IMG/VR virus record: IMGVR_UViG_3300036829_000172
Span: 1 to 64,000 of that record
Source of the DNA: a virus
Length of the DNA stretch: 64,000 nucleotides
Strand: one strand, 5' to 3'
Made by a program: the position numbers and the translations under genes. Positions 9,586-19,416 of the stretch are shown here, one piece after another; position 1 is the stretch's first letter, and the number at the start of each line of letters is the position of its first letter. The notes beneath the pieces were generated by a model that worked only from the letters and a program-made list of their open reading frames with translations, was not told the origin of the DNA and ran no database searches.

Positions 9586-10701
9586 TCATCGCGATCGCTT
9601 GTACCTTTGAGGAAGCATGGCCACGATGACGCCATTGGGATTGCTGTGACCGACAGTGAATGTAACTTCGGTCTTTGGTGGAATACTGAATATAAACCTA
9701 TTCTGGAACCTTAATTGAAGCGGGATGCTGCTGCTCGCAACACCCGACAGGAAGTAATTCAACACCTGCGATTGGCGGATCAAGTCGAAGATCAGGTTGG
9801 ACTTCGGGTCGTTGGCGGCGGTCAAAGTCCGCTGCCCAGGTTCGGTGTCGCACATGTAGGTGCCGACGTCGACCAGGGTCTGCGGCAGCACCACAAGCCG
9901 GTCTGAGGCGCCGTCCTGCACGATCCCCTGCCCGGGCGAGGACACGTAGTAGACGACGTAGGACGGCAAGTCGCCGGCGTTGGCGATCGGCAGGGTGCCC
10001 CAGTAGTAGTTGTCGGTGACCAGGCCGGGCGTGACGCCGGTGATCAGCGCGGGCGGCGGCGGTTTCGGTGTGAGGGTGGATGCGGCCTGGAAGGTGCGCA
10101 TCCGGTCGGGTTTGGTGAAGTAGGGCCGCGCCGCCAGCCACGTGATGTCCCACTGCGACGCGTTGTTGCCGAACATGGTGGAGTCGGCTTTCTGCGGGGT
10201 TCTCACCGTCTCGTCGGGGCGCACCGGGATCCACCGCCAGCCGCTGAACCGGGTGTACACGCCGAACCAGCCGTCGTTGGCTTCGTCTTGGCCCTGCCAC
10301 CAGTAGTCCTCGGCCATCCGGTACTGGTATTCGGTCATCGGTGGGGTGCCGCCGATGACGATGCCGAAGTTGAACTTCCGTTCCGGAATGTTCTGCCGCT
10401 CGATGGTGGCGCCGAAAATGTAGGGGCTGTTCGTCAGCACCTGGGTGAACGGCCACTGCTGGTCGCCGAACACCTGGGTGCACATCCGGGTCCCTTCAAT
10501 GCCCTTGTTGGGCCCGGCCAGGTTGTGCATGTGGTTGGACGGGTCGAGGTACACCATGTGGGTGTGCATGCCCTGCAGCCGCGGCGGCAGCTGCGCGAAC
10601 GGCAGCGGCGCCTCGAGGAACGGTGCGCGGCCCATCGCGGTGCTGAAGTTGCCCGGCGCCAGGACGGGCGTCGAGCCGGTGAAGTTGAGAACCTGGCTCA
10701 T
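9586..10701 (-). CDS. Minor tail protein (distal-tail-like) downstream of tape measure
   Basis: 371 aa; the start ATG 10701 overlaps the tape-measure TGA (ATGA). The longer open frame upstream is the shadow of the tape measure gene. Position directly after the tape measure matches the distal tail or first minor tail protein of siphoviruses. Motifs include the segments MHTHMVYLDPSNHMHNLAG and KFNFGIVIGGTPPMTEYQYRM, and a C-terminal beta-rich domain (SNLIFDLIRQSQVLNYFLSG...). The last 40 codons, next to the HNH gene, are A/T-richer than the rest, which may mark a co-conversion tract from homing. It is a structural protein of the tail tip. Confidence 0.83.
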   Translation of the reverse strand: MSQVLNFTGSTPVLAPGNFSTAMGRAPFLEAPLPFAQLPPRLQGMHTHMVYLDPSNHMHNLAGPNKGIEGTRMCTQVFGDQQWPFTQVLTNSPYIFGATIERQNIPERKFNFGIVIGGTPPMTEYQYRMAEDYWWQGQDEANDGWFGVYTRFSGWRWIPVRPDETVRTPQKADSTMFGNNASQWDITWLAARPYFTKPDRMRTFQAASTLTPKPPPPALITGVTPGLVTDNYYWGTLPIANAGDLPSYVVYYVSSPGQGIVQDGASDRLVVLPQTLVDVGTYMCDTEPGQRTLTAANDPKSNLIFDLIRQSQVLNYFLSGVASSSIPLQLRFQNRFIFSIPPKTEVTFTVGHSNPNGVIVAMLPQRYKRSR

Positions 10702-13700
10702 CAGGGCAGCCCCTGCCCGCCGACCAGTTGCGGTGCGCCGGTCTGGTTCAAAGCGGTGGTGATACCCGCGGTGACCTGCGGCTGGGTCAACACATTGACG
10801 CCCTGCGGGTTGTAGTTGACGACCAGCCCGCCGCCGCCGTAGGAGGCGGGTGCGGCTCCGGGTGGCTGGTTGACGGGGGTTTGGGACTGCGGCACCGCCG
10901 CGGTCGCCGACGGCGGCGGCGGGCTGGTCAGGCCGGGGCTGGTGTTCGCGTTGCTGGTCAGGCCGGGCGCGCCGGGCGGCGGGACGTCGACCGACTGGCC
11001 GCCGGGCAGGGTGAACTTGCCGCCGGGCAGCGGCGTCCCTTTGGGGATCACGGCGATCGGCTTGCCGCCAGGGTCGACAAGCTGGATCGGGCTCTCGGCG
11101 ACGCGACCGTCGGCGGGACCGGGCGGGGTGCCCGTCGGCAGGTTGAAGTTCAGCGACGGCGACCCGCCGCCGGCCGGGCTTGGACCGAGCAGCGGGTTCT
11201 GCTGCCCGTCCTTGGGGAACAGCAGGCTCTTGGCGCCGGGCGCCAGACCGGACAGGATCGAGGCCAGCGGGCTGCCGCTCTGCTGGCCCGGCGCGCCCCC
11301 GGTGCCCGAACCCATGTTTTCCAGCAGGCCCAGCCCGTATCCGGCGACACCGCCGAGCAGCTTGGTGATGCCCCATTCGCTGAACGGCTTACCGAACACA
11401 TCAGGGAACCCGAACTCCTGGAAGATGCCTTTGACCAGCCCGTGGCCCAGCGCCTCAGCGTTCTGGTCGGGCTGCACGGCCTTCTGCGCCTTGGTGCTCT
11501 GCCACGGCGGCACGCCTTCGTCTTCGATGTTCTGGTTCTGCAGGTTGCGGGCTCGGCGGCGGTTCTCCTTCTCCACGGCGCTGTCAGCGGCAGCCGAGGC
11601 CCGGTCAGCGGTGATCGCCGCCTCCTTGGCCCGCTTGTAGTCGGGCAGGTTTTCGCGTTCCGCCTCGGTCAGGTTGGCGTACTGCTGCTGCATCTTCGCG
11701 TACGCGTCGTCGGCGTCCTTCTTGCGCTGCGCGGCGTCCGCCTGCGACGTGGTCAAGTTGTTGAGGTTCTCCTGATCGTCGGCGCCCTGATCGAGGCGGC
11801 TCTGGTACTTCATCAGCCACTGGTCGAACTTCTGCCGCTGCTCGGGCGTCATCAGCCCCACCTGATCGGGCGGCATGTCGGAGGTGAACTGGAACGGGCC
11901 CCACGGCGTTTGAACCGAGTTGGGGGTGCCCGGCGCGACCGGCGCCGGCCATCCGGACCCGGCGGGCGGGGGTATGTCGGTGAAGCTGCTGCCCGGCGCG
12001 GTGGGTTGACCAACTTGCGGCAAGCCGGGGGCGCCGGGAGTAGCGCCGCCGCCGCCGCCACCGCCACCACCACCACCGCCGCCGGTGAAGTCGGCCAAGC
12101 TGAAACCGGTGGTGCCCAGGTTGGGGTCCTGCGCGCCGACCGGGTAGTAGAACTCGTTACCCAACGACGACGGGTCAGTCGAAATGTTGCCGTACTTGAT
12201 GGTGTTGTCGGATCCGCCGGACTCGATGAACGTGCCGTTCGGCAGCTGAGCCACGATGTGACCCGCGTCGCCCTTGAGCGGACGCACCCACACCCGGAAC
12301 GATCCGGGCGGTCCCGCGCCGCGGATGAACCCGAACTGCGACGCCGATTCATCGGAGGCGAAAGCGGTGGTGTCGAAGTGCCGGCCAGGGCCGGCGCCGG
12401 TCATCACACCCCACACCGAGGACACGTAGCCCGAACAGTCGAGGTAGGAGTCGGCGTTGTACTGGGCACCGTTGAGGAACGACGCCCACGACTCAGCTTC
12501 CGCGACCGAGCCGCCGCCCTGTCTGCTGAGCATGCCGCTGTTGATGGCGTGCAGGAGGGGCAAGTTGCGCATCGCGACGCCCGGCGGGACGAGCCGCTCA
12601 CCGACCTCAAGTAGCGTCGGGATGTGCGGGCCGCCGCCGCCGCCGGCGCCGGAGCTCATCACCTCGTCCAGCAGCCCGCGGTGCCGGTGCGCCATGTTGC
12701 GGTTGACGACGAACGTGCCGGACGGCAGGTCCATCGGGACGCTGTCACGGCCCGGCCACCACTGGCCCTCCACATGCCCGCCGGTTTGGCGGCCGAGCAG
12801 CCCACCCGCCTGGTTCCGGAACGGGTCCTGATAAAGGCCGGGCAAGAATTCACGCACCGGCCCGTACATCTCGCCGACGATTTCGTGCAGATCGTCCCAG
12901 TTATCCCAGCCCGGCGGCGGCTCGGGAACGTGGTGTCGGCCAGTCGACAGCGGGCCGCCGGTCTGGTGCGGCTGGATGCTGCTGAGGAAGCTCGCGAGAT
13001 TGACCGCGTGCAGGTACTCCTGAAGCGAGCCGTACATGCTCGGCTTGATCGGAGAAAAGGGGTTCGGATCGTCGGGGCCCTCATACCAGGGGGCCTCAGC
13101 GAACCCGCCGCGCTGCATGTGCGGCAGCTGCCGCGACGGGATCAGATACCACTTGTCGGTGAACATCGAATCGGTCGGGCTTTTCGCGTCGCCGCCGTAC
13201 CGGACCCCGCCGTTCGGCAGGCCCGGCGCCGGCCGGCTCGACGCCTCGACCGCAACCCCGTTGGGCAGCCGAAGAACAGTGTGCCCGCCGCCGGCGCTGT
13301 AGTTCTCGAACCCCACCTGGATCGACCCGGCCGGTCCGATCCCAGGTTTGAACCCGCGCGCCGCCAGCCATGAGCCTTCGTTGCCGGTGTACATGCTGCC
13401 CGGGCCGCCGCCGTGGCCGGGCGCCGCGTCGCCGAGGTAGTCGGCGATCAGCTTGCCGACCAGCGCGGAGCAGTCGATGCCGCCGCCGCCGGTGGCGCCC
13501 CAGGCGTACGGAGCGCCGCCCATGCTTTGGGCGAGCTGCTGCATCCCGCGCACATGCGGATCCACCGGCATCGGAACCAATGGGTCGCCGATCGACCCGC
13601 CGGTCTGCTTGAACGCCGTGAACAAAGGATGCTGACCCATATCCGGGAACGGCATGAAACTCGACCTGCGCTGGCCCGATGGATTCAATGAGCCTGGCAC

Positions 13701-16700
13701 CCAAGCGTTTTCAGCATCGGGATACAGGTCGTACAAACCGTGCGGTGTCCCACGTGTATAGAGCGGGTTTTGACCGACCGTCGACGGATCGATATAGCCA
13801 GGGTCGCCTGGTGCCGCCCAGTTCGGGTCCAGCTTGAAACCGCCGCCGCCGCCAAGGAATCCACCGGTTTGCGCGGTCATGACATCGGGGTTGTTGGCGA
13901 GCTGCTGGTAGAGCTGCTGAGCCTGCTGCAGTTTGGACTGGATCTCGGTCATGTACTCGCGCCGTGCGCGCGGCGCGTCGTACGGTTTGCCCTGCTGCAA
14001 CGCGAAGATCTGCCCCCAAATATCGGAGCCAGGCGCGCCGAGCCGGTCGAAAAACGCCCTGATGTTCGTGGAGGCTTGGTCACGGCCCGGATAGGAGGTG
14101 TCCTGCTGGAAGATGCCGTGCCACGCCCCGCCGCCGCCCCGCTGGCTTTGATCAAGCCCGGATTCCTGCAGCCCGGTAGACAACACGGCCGTGATTTGTT
14201 CCGGGCTGAAACCGCGGGCCCTGGCCTCGTTGATGATCATCGACGCGGCCTGGGCCTGCGACGGGCTCGCACCGCCCGGTGCCCCGCCCATGCTGTCGGG
14301 GAACTGGCCGCCGAACTGCTGCTGGAACTTGTCCCACATGCTGCCGCCGCCAGCGAACTTGACGCTGCCCGGCGCACCCGGCGCACCGGGCCCGCCGGTG
14401 GGCATGCTGAACGACACATCAAGCACGACACCGTCAGCGCCCTGATTCTGCGAAGGGATGCCGACCGACTCCATCAGCTCGCCGACCGTCTTGCGATCCG
14501 GCGTGTCCTTCACGTCCAAACCGGTCGGCAACAGCACACCGGGAGACGCGCCTTCGACGTCGCCTTGCAGCTTGGTCGGGATACCGGCGCGGTCCATCAC
14601 GTCATTGGCCGTCAGGTTGTTCGGCATTCTGACGTCCAGACCGGCGGGCAGCACCACCCCGTTCGGTGACTGGTAGTCGGCGGGGATTCCGGCGGATCCC
14701 ATCACCGCGCCGGGTGGCTGATTCGCCGACGCCGGCTGAATCGTCACCTGACCGGGGATCTGCACATAACCCGACGGGTGCACCGGCAGCGGCACACCCC
14801 CCGGGAGAAGGAGCGGCCCGCCCGGGGAGGCCGAACCCGGCGGGGCCGGCGGCTGGCCGGGGACACCGAGGATGGTGGGCAGATCACCCGGCGTCACCGG
14901 CACACCAGCCGGCGGCGACACCGCACCCGGAATGACCGGCACATGCACCTCGGACGGCAAACCCAGCTTCTGCTTGGCCTCGTCCTCCGACATCCGCGGA
15001 CGCTCATCGACGCCGATCTTCAGCTTCGGCGCGATGTCCTTATCGAACGCGTCCTGCCCGAACTTCTCGATCAGATACTCTTTGAGCCGATCAGCTTCAA
15101 CCTCGGTGTCGGCGGTGAATCCCTTCACGATCCCGGTGATCGGGTCGACATCCATGTGGATGCCGACCTGACGCAGCTGCTCGGTGACCGCGGCCAGCAT
15201 GCCCGGCGTCTTCGGGTCGGTCAGCAGCTTGAGACCCTCGTCGATCTCAGGGGCGAACACGTCCTGCAGCGCGGGCTTCTCCTCGCCCTTACCGAACGTC
15301 GTCTGAAACGCCTCGTTGAGCTTGGCCATGTCCGCGCGTTTCTGCACGATCGCGTCGAGCGCGGGCAACGAACCGGTCGCTTTCTTACCGGCGTCCTCCA
15401 GGCCGCTACCCAAATCCTTCAACGCGGGCGCAAAGTCCAGCTTCTGCAGCGCGTTCAGCGGGATGGTGGCGTCCTTCAAGTCGCTGGCCAGCTGCTTGAA
15501 CATGTCGCCGCCCAGCCACGACGGCAGGTGCGACAGCATCTGCAACTGCGACCCGATCACCACGTCGATGTCTTTGAGTACGGCGACGATGAAGTTCTTG
15601 AACGTGTTGATCGCCGGAGCGGCAGCCACCAGCGTCGCGCCCATATCGGTGGCGAACCTGCCGAAAAACCGGACCACCGCTTCCAGCAGCTGCCCGCCCC
15701 ACTCGATGAGCTTGTCCTGGTTTTCCTGCAGCCACGCCCGGACGTGGTCAGACGCCTGGGTCAGCCCTTCGATGACCGGCATACCGATGTTGCCCAGCGC
15801 CGCCTTCAGCTGATTCGACAGCTGCTCCAGCGCGTCGCCCATAGTTCGGGTTTTCTCAAGAGCCTCATCAAGGGGCTCATGCAACCCGACCATCGCGTTC
15901 TTCGCCCTCTCGACATTGTCGGGAGTGTCGACGATGCCCTTGTTGATCGCGTCGACGATCGTGACAGCCGACCGCGAAGACCCGGTGAAGTTCGTCATGT
16001 ACTGCACGGCGGCGTCGTGCTGACCGGCCTCTTCGAGCCGTTTCACACCGTCGACGACTTCTCCGATACCGACGCCGATCTTGTGGGCGCGTACCTCAAC
16101 CTGCGGCCACGCGAACGACAACCGCTCCATCGACGGCTTGCCGAGCTCCTGGTTCATCCGGCCCATCATGAAAGACGACTGGTCCAGCGAAAATCCCAAA
16201 CCCATCAAGGCCGGCGCGGCGGCGTCCAACGCCTGAGTGATGTCGTTGATGCTCGCCCCGGTCCCGCGGGACAGGTTGATCAGGAACGTCAACTCTTGAT
16301 TGGTCTGCTCAGCCGGAATGTTGAAGTCGTTGAACGCCGCCGTCATGTTGTCGACGTTGATCTTCATGCCGCCGAGCAGCTCATCACCCTGAGCCAACGT
16401 GGTCGTCAGCTCCCGCAGCTGGATCATGCTCAGCGGCTCGCCGCCGAGTCCGTGCAGCCGCTGCGCCAGCTCACCGACCGATTCGGAGATGTCGTCGAAG
16501 TGCACCAGCGCGCCTGAGGCGGCAATGTCATTGAGCACACTCAGGTACGATTCGAGGTTCTCGGTTTGCAGGGTCTGCCCGACGATCTTTCGGGCCGCTT
16601 CCTCCCACTGGTTACCGATCTCCATGATGATGTTGAGGTATTCGCCGCCGAGCTGCTTGAACTCGTCGAAAACCCCGAATGTGGCCGAGATCGCGGAGTT

Positions 16701-17735
16701 CGCGACGTCCATCGCACCTTTGAACGCTTGACCGATGATCGGGATCCTGCCGACCGTGTTGTCGATCTCGGTGCTGACCAGGTTCAACGGCGCCGTGATC
16801 CCGACTTTCACGCCCTGCTCGAGGACAGTGAGACCGCCGACGATGTCGGGCATCTTTCCTTGCAAGACGTTCTCGAAGCCGCCCATCAGCGCTTCAGCAC
16901 CGGACTTGCCGACCTGCGCGAACTGCGAAACCTCAGTGTCGACGAGCCGCACGACGTTCTTCACATCGCTGACCAGCATTTCCCCGCCGACCAGCACCGC
17001 GCCGACCAGACCGGCCTTGATCAACGCCCCCGACGCCGCCATGCCCTTCGCCAGCTGCGCATTCATGTTCGCGGCGATCGACTCCATCGTCGGACGCAGC
17101 TCACCGCCGAGCCTGTCGGTCTCCTCTTTGAGCGCCGTCCGGTACATCTGGCCGTAGTTGCGGCCGTGCGCGCTACCAGCCTCACGGGACAGCCGGCCCA
17201 GCTCGCCGGGAAGCAGGCTCGACATGACGTTCAGCAGCGCACCCGACGAAGACTTGACGCCCGCACCCATCGAGTCGGCCAGCGCCTGGCTCGACAGCCT
17301 GCCGATATTGCTGAACTGCTTCGTCCACTGCGGCAGCATCGCCGCGAACGGATCCGCAGAGATGGCCATGCTCTCAGCCATCGCCGTCTGGATCTCTTTA
17401 CGCCACGCCGCGGAGGCCGTACGGCCAGCCGAACCGAACTTCGCCGTCAACGCCGGCAGCTGCGCCCCGAACGGATCCAGGTTGTACGCCATCGCGGCTT
17501 GGATCTCTTTCCGCCACGCAGCGCCAGCCTCACGAGCGCCGGCGCCCAGCCGCGTCGTCAATCCTGGCAGGACCGCTTCGAAGCCGGTCATAATCTGGGG
17601 TGCGGCAGCGTTGAACGCCTTCGACATCCCGGCAGCAGCCTCGGTTCCAGCCCCGATCAACTGCTGCCGGATACCGGCAGCACTCGCGGCAACATCAATC
17701 CAGCTGACGCCTTCGCCTGCACCCGGCGCGGTCAT
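10701..17735 (-). CDS. Tape measure protein with three wall-hydrolase-like domains
   Basis: 2344 aa, the longest gene of the window; ATG 17735 overlaps the chaperone stop. The N-terminus has tandem units around AWRKEIQAAMA (residues 70-110) and long helical stretches, with a hydrophobic segment near 235-260. A lysozyme/transglycosylase-like domain spans about 1160-1290 (ITAVLSTGLQESGLDQS with a candidate catalytic Glu; then WHGIFQQD). Two NlpC/P60-like domains follow, near 1400-1490 (APYAWGATGGGGIDCSALVG) and 1755-1860 (YLDCSGYVSSVW ... GHIVAQL). A poly-Gly linker lies near 1885, and a charged helical stretch at 1990-2070. Tape measure proteins set tail length; such domains can help penetrate the mycobacterial wall during DNA injection. 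Carrying three is unusual. Confidence 0.93.
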   Translation of the reverse strand: MTAPGAGEGVSWIDVAASAAGIRQQLIGAGTEAAAGMSKAFNAAAPQIMTGFEAVLPGLTTRLGAGAREAGAAWRKEIQAAMAYNLDPFGAQLPALTAKFGSAGRTASAAWRKEIQTAMAESMAISADPFAAMLPQWTKQFSNIGRLSSQALADSMGAGVKSSSGALLNVMSSLLPGELGRLSREAGSAHGRNYGQMYRTALKEETDRLGGELRPTMESIAANMNAQLAKGMAASGALIKAGLVGAVLVGGEMLVSDVKNVVRLVDTEVSQFAQVGKSGAEALMGGFENVLQGKMPDIVGGLTVLEQGVKVGITAPLNLVSTEIDNTVGRIPIIGQAFKGAMDVANSAISATFGVFDEFKQLGGEYLNIIMEIGNQWEEAARKIVGQTLQTENLESYLSVLNDIAASGALVHFDDISESVGELAQRLHGLGGEPLSMIQLRELTTTLAQGDELLGGMKINVDNMTAAFNDFNIPAEQTNQELTFLINLSRGTGASINDITQALDAAAPALMGLGFSLDQSSFMMGRMNQELGKPSMERLSFAWPQVEVRAHKIGVGIGEVVDGVKRLEEAGQHDAAVQYMTNFTGSSRSAVTIVDAINKGIVDTPDNVERAKNAMVGLHEPLDEALEKTRTMGDALEQLSNQLKAALGNIGMPVIEGLTQASDHVRAWLQENQDKLIEWGGQLLEAVVRFFGRFATDMGATLVAAAPAINTFKNFIVAVLKDIDVVIGSQLQMLSHLPSWLGGDMFKQLASDLKDATIPLNALQKLDFAPALKDLGSGLEDAGKKATGSLPALDAIVQKRADMAKLNEAFQTTFGKGEEKPALQDVFAPEIDEGLKLLTDPKTPGMLAAVTEQLRQVGIHMDVDPITGIVKGFTADTEVEADRLKEYLIEKFGQDAFDKDIAPKLKIGVDERPRMSEDEAKQKLGLPSEVHVPVIPGAVSPPAGVPVTPGDLPTILGVPGQPPAPPGSASPGGPLLLPGGVPLPVHPSGYVQIPGQVTIQPASANQPPGAVMGSAGIPADYQSPNGVVLPAGLDVRMPNNLTANDVMDRAGIPTKLQGDVEGASPGVLLPTGLDVKDTPDRKTVGELMESVGIPSQNQGADGVVLDVSFSMPTGGPGAPGAPGSVKFAGGGSMWDKFQQQFGGQFPDSMGGAPGGASPSQAQAASMIINEARARGFSPEQITAVLSTGLQESGLDQSQRGGGGAWHGIFQQDTSYPGRDQASTNIRAFFDRLGAPGSDIWGQIFALQQGKPYDAPRARREYMTEIQSKLQQAQQLYQQLANNPDVMTAQTGGFLGGGGGFKLDPNWAAPGDPGYIDPSTVGQNPLYTRGTPHGLYDLYPDAENAWVPGSLNPSGQRRSSFMPFPDMGQHPLFTAFKQTGGSIGDPLVPMPVDPHVRGMQQLAQSMGGAPYAWGATGGGGIDCSALVGKLIADYLGDAAPGHGGGPGSMYTGNEGSWLAARGFKPGIGPAGSIQVGFENYSAGGGHTVLRLPNGVAVEASSRPAPGLPNGGVRYGGDAKSPTDSMFTDKWYLIPSRQLPHMQRGGFAEAPWYEGPDDPNPFSPIKPSMYGSLQEYLHAVNLASFLSSIQPHQTGGPLSTGRHHVPEPPPGWDNWDDLHEIVGEMYGPVREFLPGLYQDPFRNQAGGLLGRQTGGHVEGQWWPGRDSVPMDLPSGTFVVNRNMAHRHRGLLDEVMSSGAGGGGGPHIPTLLEVGERLVPPGVAMRNLPLLHAINSGMLSRQGGGSVAEAESWASFLNGAQYNADSYLDCSGYVSSVWGVMTGAGPGRHFDTTAFASDESASQFGFIRGAGPPGSFRVWVRPLKGDAGHIVAQLPNGTFIESGGSDNTIKYGNISTDPSSLGNEFYYPVGAQDPNLGTTGFSLADFTGGGGGGGGGGGGGATPGAPGLPQVGQPTAPGSSFTDIPPPAGSGWPAPVAPGTPNSVQTPWGPFQFTSDMPPDQVGLMTPEQRQKFDQWLMKYQSRLDQGADDQENLNNLTTSQADAAQRKKDADDAYAKMQQQYANLTEAERENLPDYKRAKEAAITADRASAAADSAVEKENRRRARNLQNQNIEDEGVPPWQSTKAQKAVQPDQNAEALGHGLVKGIFQEFGFPDVFGKPFSEWGITKLLGGVAGYGLGLLENMGSGTGGAPGQQSGSPLASILSGLAPGAKSLLFPKDGQQNPLLGPSPAGGGSPSLNFNLPTGTPPGPADGRVAESPIQLVDPGGKPIAVIPKGTPLPGGKFTLPGGQSVDVPPPGAPGLTSNANTSPGLTSPPPPSATAAVPQSQTPVNQPPGAAPASYGGGGLVVNYNPQGVNVLTQPQVTAGITTALNQTGAPQLVGGQGLP

Positions 17736-18693
17736 GACGCCACACCGTTGGCTGCGTTAACCGAACGCGACGCCGACAACGCCCGGCTGCGCACCGGCCC
17801 GGCCGGTTTGAACTCGCCGGAGTAGCGTTTCGCGTCGCGGCGCTCAGCCTCCTCCCACGGCAGCGCGTCAGCCTGGAAGAAGCCTTTCTGCTCGTGCACA
17901 CGGTCATCGAGGCCCGGCCGCGGATAACCGCCGGCAGGCAGCTTCGCCACCCCGGCGCCCATCTCCTGCATATTCGCGAGCAGGTGATCGGTCCGCGACC
18001 AGCCGCCGTCAAGGAAGTACCGCACACTCGAGGTCGGCGTAGCACCGACAACGATCGACACCATGTCCCTCAGCGTCAGGGTGGTAAGAATGTCGTCCTC
18101 GCGGTATCCCAACGCCAAGACGTCACGAACGAGGAAATGCCAACACTCGCCTACCACGCGTGTCAGCATCAGGATTCCCCCGGCGGTGTCACCCCCTGCG
18201 GCTGCCGCAGCGCCAGACCAGCGAACCAGCCCTCCACACAGCCGGCCTGCTCCTCGTCGGACAGCATCCACACCCGCCGGCCGATACTGTCGGGGACCCC
18301 GGCCTGGTCCATCCATGCGAAACATTGGTGCAGCTGGTCCTTGTGGCGGTTGTCGTACAGGAACAGCGCCGTCGGCTGACATGTGCTGATATGCGGCAAC
18401 ACGATCGGCGACCCCTGCCGCGGCCGGAACACGTACACCTTCATGTCGCCGTACGGATGCTCGGGCACCTCGGCTTCCGGTGCACGGTCCGGCACCGGGT
18501 TGGTGGGAGGAACAAACGGTGTCGCGTACGGCGCCGCACCGCCTGAGCCGCCCCCGCCCGGCTGCGGCGGCGACACCACCTCCAGCGGGACCGAACCGTT
18601 ACCGTTACCGTTCGGGCTGGCCTTGGTGCGGGTCGCCGCCTTACGTGGCGCGGTCCCCTTACGGGGGGCCCGACGCTTAGCGGCGGTGGTCAC
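17732..18693 (-). CDS. Tail assembly chaperone, long form made by -1 frameshift
   Basis: Translation starts at GTG 18693, reads 173 codons in the first frame, slips back one base on GGGGGAA (18181-18175 on the minus strand) and continues for 147 codons to 17732, giving about 320 aa. The extension reads ILMLTRVVGECWHFLVRDVLALG and is an ordinary helical protein segment with no good start of its own except an ATG overlapping the first-frame stop (TGATG). G/GT-type tail chaperones bind the tape measure protein while the tail tube polymerises; the long form starts tape-measure coating. Position between tail tube and tape measure genes is the standard one. Confidence 0.85.
18169..18693 (-). CDS. 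Tail assembly chaperone, short form
   Basis: 174 aa, start GTG in a GTGA overlap with the major tail gene. The N-terminus is basic and low-complexity (KRRAPRKGTAPRKAATRTK; residues 5-25), followed by a Pro/Gly-rich linker. The folded part is about residues 80-170 (MKVYVFRPRQGSPIVLPHIS; RRVWMLSDEEQAGCVEGWF). It is produced when ribosomes do not shift at 18181-18175 and stop two codons later. In siphoviruses the short form is the major product and acts only in assembly, not in the virion. Confidence 0.85.
   Translation of the reverse strand: MTTAAKRRAPRKGTAPRKAATRTKASPNGNGNGSVPLEVVSPPQPGGGGSGGAAPYATPFVPPTNPVPDRAPEAEVPEHPYGDMKVYVFRPRQGSPIVLPHISTCQPTALFLYDNRHKDQLHQCFAWMDQAGVPDSIGRRVWMLSDEEQAGCVEGWFAGLALRQPQGVTPPGES
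18175..18181 (-). promoter_or_regulatory. Programmed -1 ribosomal frameshift site
   Basis: The minus strand reads CCG GGG GAA TCC TGA in the zero frame; the heptamer G GGG GAA fits the X XXY YYZ rule, so P- and A-site tRNAs can re-pair on GGG GGA. The -1 frame is then open to 17732. The site is two codons before the zero-frame stop, which is typical of tail assembly chaperones. A second run, GGGGGTG, lies 15 bases upstream and is a weaker alternative slip site. Confidence 0.82.
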
Positions 18694-19289
18694 AGCGGCA
18701 CCCCGTCACACCAGTACTCGTAGGCGTGGTTGTTGAGGTCGTCGGGGAACGGGCGCAGCGTCAAGTCGAACGCCGCCAACTCCTTGTGCACCCACTTCAT
18801 CGGCCCGACGAGGGTGACACGCCCGATCGGCACCACGAACCGCATCGTCATCGCCATGTAGTAGGCGTCGATCACCCACGACGCGTACGGCAGCAGCTGA
18901 GCGTTCATCTTCGCGGCGATCACCGTGCCGTGGGTGGCGGTCGGCGGGGTGACGGTGACGTTGTCGTCGCCGTGCGCCGCCTCCTGCACGTCAGCGTTCA
19001 TGATCTGCAGCAGCTTGAACTTCAACGTGATCCCGTATTTGTCCTGCAAGATCGCGATCAGGTCACCGCCCCAGTCGTTGACCTCGGTGTTTGGTCGGTC
19101 CTCGGTGCGGTCCACACCGTCGACCGACACCCGCCCGAGGGTGACGAACGCCGGATCAAGCGGGGTGTACGGATCGGTGGGAAGCGGAGTGCCCAGCGGG
19201 GCACGCAGCACGCCGCCAGTCACCTTGGGACTGGGCGCGGCGATCTCTTGGGTCTGGCTGATGATGGTGGGCGGAACAACGGTCGTCAT
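18690..19289 (-). CDS. Major tail (tube) protein
   Basis: 199 aa, ATG 19289, first gene after the HNH gap and directly before the chaperone, the canonical place for the tail tube protein. The N-terminal half includes GGVLRAPLGTPLPTDPYTPLDP, then LGRVSVDGVDRTEDRPNTEVNDWGGD, the usual 'explain the difference, define the value' pattern of actinophage tube proteins (a short loop with Asp-rich turn). The C-terminus (RFVVPIGRVTLVGPMKWVHKEL; DLTLRPFPDD) is a beta-strand block. It polymerises into the tail tube around the tape measure. It ends in a GTGA overlap with the chaperone. Confidence 0.87.
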   Translation of the reverse strand: MTTVVPPTIISQTQEIAAPSPKVTGGVLRAPLGTPLPTDPYTPLDPAFVTLGRVSVDGVDRTEDRPNTEVNDWGGDLIAILQDKYGITLKFKLLQIMNADVQEAAHGDDNVTVTPPTATHGTVIAAKMNAQLLPYASWVIDAYYMAMTMRFVVPIGRVTLVGPMKWVHKELAAFDLTLRPFPDDLNNHAYEYWCDGVPL

Positions 19290-19416
19290 CGCAGGTCCTC
19301 CAAGTTGTCAGGGCGAGACGGACAACCCGAAGGTTCACAGAGCACCCGGCGCTCAGATGTGCGACACACCGCCGAAAATGCAGGTCAGATCGGTAAACCG
19401 ACAGTTATGTAGCACC

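Noticed and set aside
10728-12614. 628-codon plus-strand frame opposite the tape measure gene
   Set aside because: Shadow of the tape measure C-terminus; no domain, biased towards Arg/Gly/Val.
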